A DNA stretch of 20,157 bases from Bacteroidota bacterium (GTDB lineage Bacteria; Bacteroidota; Bacteroidia; Bacteroidales; Prolixibacteraceae), in contig JABMPI010000235.1 in NCBI GenBank assembly GCA_013203755.1, positions 1 through 20,157 on the forward strand. The letters run 5' to 3'. The position numbers and the translations under genes were made by a program. Below are positions 15,951 through 20,157 of the stretch, piece by piece; positions within the stretch are counted from its first letter, which is position 1; each line of letters begins with the position of its first letter. A model generated the notes under the pieces. That model searched no databases. It was not told the origin of the DNA and worked only from the letters and a program-made list of their open reading frames with translations.

Positions 15951-18155
15951 ATGAAGAAAATATATCTTATAACTCTTGTATTATATTTTTTGATTGGTTT
16001 TAAACCGGGAATGAGTCTGTCAGTTTTTTTAAACGGAAATCCCGGCTTCAAAACCGTGAATGAAAAGCCCATAGTTTACATAGACGACATTATTAGCTCC
16101 GAAATTGTAAATATTATTGTTCCCTCACCCATGAAGAATGATGAGGGACTCAGTCTTGCTATTGAGGATCTGAGGAATTCTTTGAATTCAGTTAAGGTTG
16201 TCTTTGTTGACAATGAAAAAGTTCCGCGCAAAGGGGATCTTATAATTCTGGGAGGAGCAGCTGCAGATGCAGCAATATCACCATGGAAGGCACCGGATAA
16301 CGAATCATATCGTATTATGCCCTCAGGGGATAAGAATCGCAGAGTAGTGGCAATACAGGCTGAAAGCAATCGCGGATTAATGTATGGTGCACTAAAGCTG
16401 TCAGAACAGATTAAGCTTGGAAAGGATCCCTATCAGGTTGAATTGGAAGAATCCCCCGGGTTTCCGCTTCGTATGTTCTCAGAAGAGGGACAATTGCTTG
16501 ACTTGCCTGACCTGAATTATTACAGTGATAAATCTCCCTATGTAAATGAAGTTAGGCTTAAAAGTGAAATAGATGAGGCAAAAATACTGGTTGATAATGT
16601 TGTTAAACTTGGGTTTAATGCGATTACCTTTTTGCATGTCAACTTTGAGGATTATATTGATTATAAATACCTGGATAAGACAATATATCCGGAGAACAGC
16701 ATTCACCGGAAACGTTCTGCTGTTTTCTGCAATTATATGAATGAATTGTGCGATTATGCACATAACCGGCATATTGATATATATTTACAACTTTATGAAT
16801 TTCAGTATCCTCCTGAGTTTGAAGGTCTATACACCATCGATCTCCAGAGTCCAGATATAGAAAATATTATTTCTGCCAAATGTAAGGAACTTTACGAACG
16901 TGTTGATTTGGACGGGTTGGTTATCACACCTAATGAATCACATCCGCGATGCGGCTACCGTTCTGTACACTTATGGGAAAAATATGGTCAGTCGGGTGCA
17001 GGACGAATGCTTACGCTTTATCACAATGCATGTGCTGAAAGCGGAAAGAGAGCAATATTCAGGTTATGGCGCATAGCCACAAGTGCTGGTGGAGCAAAGG
17101 AAACCGCCTGGAACATCCCCAAAGGTGCCATGTTTTCAGTAAAAAACACCGGAGGTGATTTTTGGCTAAACTTTCCTCTTACAAATATTGTTACGGATGA
17201 TTTGGGAAAAGAATATCCGGTGATGATTGTATTTGACCCTTTTCGCCAATATGACGGGTGGTCACGTACCTTCTGTTATATGAAAAAATACGGCGAGAGG
17301 ATAAAGACATGCCATGAGCATAGTATCAGTGCTATAAACGCCTGGGGATCATGGGCGCCGGGATGTATATGGCCAACCCGTGAACCTGACTATTTAAGGG
17401 GGGTTCAGGAAGATGTTGCATGGGCAGGTTACTGGAATATGTTCAGGATATTCACCAGGGGGTTCACTGCCGGTCAGTCGAATGTGTATTTACTGGGGCG
17501 TTTAATGTGGAACCCGGATGCTGATCCTTTCGAAGTAGCTCAGGATTTTGCCCATATCCATCTGGGTGAGCCAAATGCAAAGGCTGCAGCCGAAGCGCTG
17601 ATGTGTACCCAGGATGCCTGGTATGAGTTTTACTCCATACCTAAATCCAATTCCGCTTATTTAAGCTGGGCTTCGATATTTGGTCCCCGGAAAATTGAAG
17701 AAACATATAAGAGTTCTACAATGCAGGAAATACTTGAAGGCAACAAACGTGCCCTGGAGCAAGTTGACAGAATGAATGAATATTTCGACAAAACAGACAG
17801 AGATGCAGCCCCGGACAAGATAGTTTATGATAGTTTTAATAAAGCCATTGATCTGACTACAGTCACATTAAAATCGTTTTACCTGTTCAGGGAATGCTGG
17901 TGGCGAAATCGTGCTGCAAAAGACCTGCAGGGAGATGCTAAAGATAAAAATGCATCGGCACTGTCACAAGCGCTTTCAGAACTGAGAAGTCTGATTGATA
18001 ACGACTGGTCAAATTTCCCGGTAGAGGCATCATACTGGAGGATTACCTATAAATATGGAGGAGAGCCTTATGTAATGAAAAGGGATGTTTTTCCATATTG
18101 GTGGATAAGCAATACTACGATGGATCTGATGATATCTGAGATGATTGGCAAATAA
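15951..18155 (+). CDS. Remote GH67-like (alpha-glucuronidase-like) secreted glycoside hydrolase
   Basis: The protein has 734 residues with an N-terminal signal peptide (KKIYLITLVLYFLIGF). A GH20/GH67-type alpha/beta N-terminal domain spans about 40-165 and ends in a typical RGLMYGALKLSEQI. A TIM barrel follows (about 170-500), then a helical C-terminal region. NVYLLGRLMWNPDADPFEVA strongly recalls the GH67 C-terminal segment. GH67 enzymes remove 4-O-methyl-glucuronic acid from xylo-oligosaccharides. Candidate carboxylates are Glu329 (TPNESHPR), Asp403 (GGDFW) and Asp429 (VFDPFRQY). The first two fit GH67 positions. The third site normally has Glu in an EFQ-type motif and is changed here, so substrate or mechanism may differ. 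Length is normal for GH67. I am confident of the superfamily, not of the activity. Confidence 0.7.
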   Translation: MKKIYLITLVLYFLIGFKPGMSLSVFLNGNPGFKTVNEKPIVYIDDIISSEIVNIIVPSPMKNDEGLSLAIEDLRNSLNSVKVVFVDNEKVPRKGDLIILGGAAADAAISPWKAPDNESYRIMPSGDKNRRVVAIQAESNRGLMYGALKLSEQIKLGKDPYQVELEESPGFPLRMFSEEGQLLDLPDLNYYSDKSPYVNEVRLKSEIDEAKILVDNVVKLGFNAITFLHVNFEDYIDYKYLDKTIYPENSIHRKRSAVFCNYMNELCDYAHNRHIDIYLQLYEFQYPPEFEGLYTIDLQSPDIENIISAKCKELYERVDLDGLVITPNESHPRCGYRSVHLWEKYGQSGAGRMLTLYHNACAESGKRAIFRLWRIATSAGGAKETAWNIPKGAMFSVKNTGGDFWLNFPLTNIVTDDLGKEYPVMIVFDPFRQYDGWSRTFCYMKKYGERIKTCHEHSISAINAWGSWAPGCIWPTREPDYLRGVQEDVAWAGYWNMFRIFTRGFTAGQSNVYLLGRLMWNPDADPFEVAQDFAHIHLGEPNAKAAAEALMCTQDAWYEFYSIPKSNSAYLSWASIFGPRKIEETYKSSTMQEILEGNKRALEQVDRMNEYFDKTDRDAAPDKIVYDSFNKAIDLTTVTLKSFYLFRECWWRNRAAKDLQGDAKDKNASALSQALSELRSLIDNDWSNFPVEASYWRITYKYGGEPYVMKRDVFPYWWISNTTMDLMISEMIGK

Positions 18156-18398
18156 AACAACTACGAGATGATGTCCGTAAAATACTCTTCAGTGAGACAT
18201 CTTTATTGGTATAACCAAATGATAAAAGTCTTGGCTTTATGAGATCCGATGGAAGTTATCAAACCTCTTTAGGCAGTTTTAACAATAATGAAAATACAGA
18301 AAGCATTTCCGGTGTATACCAACCATTTTTAATGATGGTAATTCAAAAATAATTATAGATCAAACAATATACTGACATAGGGAAAAAACTTTACACTA
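18156..18398. other. 243-base gap with a possible small ORF or gene relic (18239-18352)
   Basis: This is the longest spacing between genes in the enzyme block. It holds one short + strand frame, ATG at 18239 to TAA at 18350-18352 (37 codons), reading MRSDGSYQTSLGSF through VYQPFLMMVIQK. I do not recognise it. No signal peptide, clear promoter box or terminator is visible. It may be the residue of a deleted gene or meaningless. Confidence 0.3.
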
Positions 18399-19871
18399 AT
18401 GATTATGATAAGAAAAAAAATTACTCTGAAACTACTGATTTATACAGTATTGATTATTCTTCTTATAACACAATGTTCCGGACCGAAAAAAAATATTCCA
18501 CCATGGAACAAAAACATTCAGGTTATTCTGGATAATACAACTCCTCTAGAATATGATCTTAATAACCGGCTTCCACTGTATCTTTGGCCCGCCATAGATC
18601 CGGGAGAGCTCGATCAGGATGCAGCAGAACGGCTTGTTAAGGAACTAAGTATCCGGGGAGTGGGGATTGTATCATCATGGTCTGCTCAGGATATTGAAAA
18701 AACAATGTCTCAGTGCCTTACAATAGCCAGGGCACAGAAAAAACTTGGTCAGCGTGTAAATATCAATGCTACATCCCTGCTTTATTCGTTTTTTAACGGG
18801 GATGAACGTACCGGACATATTGATAAATACGGTGAACCATTTTTTGATAGTAGTTTTGGGGATATGAAAATGGGTTGTCCTTTTGCAATTGATTTCAGGA
18901 AGAAGGAGATCCGCGAACGTGTAGAGCTTTTTGTCAAAAAATATAAAGACGAAGGACTACCCCTGGATTTTATTTTCACTGACTGGGAAATTGATGGTCC
19001 CCTGGAAGTCAACCATGCTTTTGAAGCATCGAAAAAATGTATTGTATGTCAGAAATACCTTGGGGATGATTTCAGTTTTTCGGTGTTTCAGGACCAGGTG
19101 CGTGAAATGCGCTCTTATCTGCAAAATTATTCTTACAGCGAACCTGTGCTTAAGCAATTTCCTGATGCTCTTGTTGGGAACTACGCTGTTTATCCCAATG
19201 ATGGTTACCGTTACTGGTACGACTATTTTGAATATTATGTTGACGGTCAGCCCTGCAAAGAAGATCAGCATGCAAAATACCGGCAATGGAATAATGATTT
19301 CCCTGCAACAGGCTATACATATGCTATGCCGGTCGTTTACACATGGGATTCAATATACTATTGGTATGACTTCGAAAATACGGATTACAGATGGTTCTAC
19401 AATATGTTACTGGTAGCGAGCAATGCCGGGAAAAGCACACCTCAAAGCATTCCTGTAATTAGTTTCGTGCACTGGAATACAATATTTGTTTCAGGGAAAT
19501 CGGATCCTTCCATTACACAGATGAGCAAAGAGTGTTATCAGGAACTGTTATGGCATATGCTATTAAGAGGAACAGATACATTCTTCATGTGGAGCAGTAA
19601 AAATGAATTTCCAGAAGAAGTGCGTTTAGTACATGAAGTTTACGCGGATGCACAAAAATTCGGCAATTTTCTAGAGAATGGCCAGCCAATTAATTATAAT
19701 GTCCCAAAAATGCCAGGGACCATAATATCAGGACTGGCCCTTGGAGATAGTGTTCTGATTCGGCGAACTGACTTTGGGAGAAACCACGATCCGGTAGAAA
19801 TATTCGCAGGTACAAAGTTAATTACTGTTGATTATACCCCGGGGGAATGCATTGTACTTGCTTTGAATTGA
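18399..19871 (+). CDS. Unassigned TIM-barrel-like lipoprotein, candidate glycoside hydrolase
   Basis: The protein has 490 residues. I cannot name its family. It starts with a hydrophobic segment ending LLITQC, so Cys26 is a probable lipidation site, although Gln before the cysteine is unusual. An ATG at 18405 is an equal alternative start. The sequence has a barrel-like rhythm of strands and helices: LPLYLWPAIDPGELD, GVGIVSSW, RVNINATSLLYSF, then FIFTDWEIDG with Asp195, Glu197 and Asp199 at the end of a likely beta4 strand, where many glycosidases hold their acid/base. Later strands (TYAMPVVYTWDS, VISFVHWNTIF, GTDTFFMWSSK) are rich in aromatic residues, as in sugar-binding clefts. A CIVC pair sits at residues 214-217. 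The last 60 residues look like a small beta domain (DSVLIRRTDF, TVDYTPGECIVLAL), as in many glycosidases. Context in a PUL supports a carbohydrate role; the activity is unknown. Confidence 0.65.
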   Translation: MIMIRKKITLKLLIYTVLIILLITQCSGPKKNIPPWNKNIQVILDNTTPLEYDLNNRLPLYLWPAIDPGELDQDAAERLVKELSIRGVGIVSSWSAQDIEKTMSQCLTIARAQKKLGQRVNINATSLLYSFFNGDERTGHIDKYGEPFFDSSFGDMKMGCPFAIDFRKKEIRERVELFVKKYKDEGLPLDFIFTDWEIDGPLEVNHAFEASKKCIVCQKYLGDDFSFSVFQDQVREMRSYLQNYSYSEPVLKQFPDALVGNYAVYPNDGYRYWYDYFEYYVDGQPCKEDQHAKYRQWNNDFPATGYTYAMPVVYTWDSIYYWYDFENTDYRWFYNMLLVASNAGKSTPQSIPVISFVHWNTIFVSGKSDPSITQMSKECYQELLWHMLLRGTDTFFMWSSKNEFPEEVRLVHEVYADAQKFGNFLENGQPINYNVPKMPGTIISGLALGDSVLIRRTDFGRNHDPVEIFAGTKLITVDYTPGECIVLALN

Positions 19872-19951
19872 AATTATTGAATATCATATTAAAATAACTT
19901 TTGCAAAGAGAATTAAAGATGCTGTAACTAATCAGTTTTAAGGGTATTTGA

Positions 19952-20019
19952 GTCGGAAGTTGAAGCGAAACGGAAATCCAGCAATGGCGGGGTCGGAAGT
20001 CGGAAGCCCGAAGTCAGAA
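19952..20019. repeat. Degenerate 7-bp tandem repeat array (GTCGGAA)
   Basis: Positions 19992-20019 are four consecutive heptamers: GTCGGAA, GTCGGAA, GCCCGAA, GTCAGAA. A further GTCGGAA at 19952-19958 is followed by decayed units. It is GC-richer than its surroundings and non-coding. I recall similar GTCGGAAGT strings scattered between genes in Bacteroidota; their role is unknown to me. Confidence 0.6.
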
Positions 20020-20048
20020 GATAAAAAAAGTAATTAGTCAAACCTTAA

Positions 20049-20098
20049 AAACACATCAGAGTGTTGATAATCAGTTGATAAACTCTTTCTCTGTGTTT
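20049..20098. repeat. Imperfect inverted repeat near the right edge
   Basis: AAACAC (20049-20054) pairs with GTGTTT (20093-20098). After a 3-base bulge, AGAG (20058-20061) pairs with CTCT (20089-20092). The loop contains two direct copies of GTTGATAA. It could be a transcript terminator of the PUL or a mobile-element end. The sequence to the right edge shows no recognisable gene. Confidence 0.3.
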
Positions 20099-20157
20099 CT
20101 GAATTTACAAGCAAATAAGTATCTTAGTGAAAAAGCTTGCAGATATGGTTGGAAAAC

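Noticed and set aside
18931..19416. 161-residue open frame on the + strand inside the last gene
   Set aside because: It overlaps the 490-residue lipoprotein in another frame and has low-complexity, unlikely composition. The larger frame has a signal segment and strand pattern.
20049..20098. CRISPR-like or IS-end interpretation of the right-edge repeats
   Set aside because: The direct GTTGATAA copies are too short and too close for a CRISPR array. No transposase frame or target duplication is visible before the window ends.

Overview
The window looks like Bacteroidota DNA, probably of the Bacteroidales/Marinilabiliales type. It is AT-rich and carries a FecR-type anti-sigma regulator, a SusC-type TonB-dependent transporter with an N-terminal signalling (STN) domain, and a SusD-type lipoprotein. 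It also shows a TAnnTTTG promoter box, no clear Shine-Dalgarno sequences, and many secreted or lipid-anchored enzymes. Every protein gene I can support lies on the + strand. Together they read as one polysaccharide utilisation locus (PUL) of about 19 kb.

Layout. Positions 1-225 hold the decayed 3' part of an IS transposase. A terminator-like hairpin (276-335) and a promoter box (353-360) separate it from the PUL. FecR (414-1478), SusC with STN domain (about 1601-5038) and SusD (5057-6883) form the sensing and uptake block. That block ends at a very strong 15-bp hairpin (6901-6934). An enzyme block follows: a Tat-exported Gfo/Idh/MocA oxidoreductase (7058-8374), a multidomain GH28 pectinase-like protein (8505-11027), a DUF4091/GH123-like lipoprotein (11121-12839), a cytoplasmic uroporphyrinogen-decarboxylase/corrinoid-methyltransferase-like protein (12852-13976), a truncated GH95/DUF5703-like fragment (14063-14422), a DUF4832 TIM-barrel protein (14475-15902), a remote GH67-like protein (15951-18155) and an unassigned TIM-barrel-like lipoprotein (18399-19871). 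The right edge (19872-20157) is non-coding, with a small array of 7-bp repeats and an imperfect inverted repeat.

How it may work (inference). The SusCD pair would import oligosaccharides from an acidic, uronate-containing glycan. Loading of SusC would be signalled through its STN domain to FecR and on to an ECF sigma factor. That sigma gene is not in its usual place just upstream. GH28, the GH67-like protein, DUF4832, DUF4091 and the terminal lipoprotein would trim the glycan in the periplasm or at the surface, and the Gfo/Idh/MocA protein would carry out a redox step on a sugar. The UroD-like protein would act in the cytoplasm, possibly on methyl groups. Several of these proteins have no settled substrate, so the cluster could encode a little-described degradation route. 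Two parts of the locus are visibly eroding: the transposase/sigma end and the GH95-like fragment.
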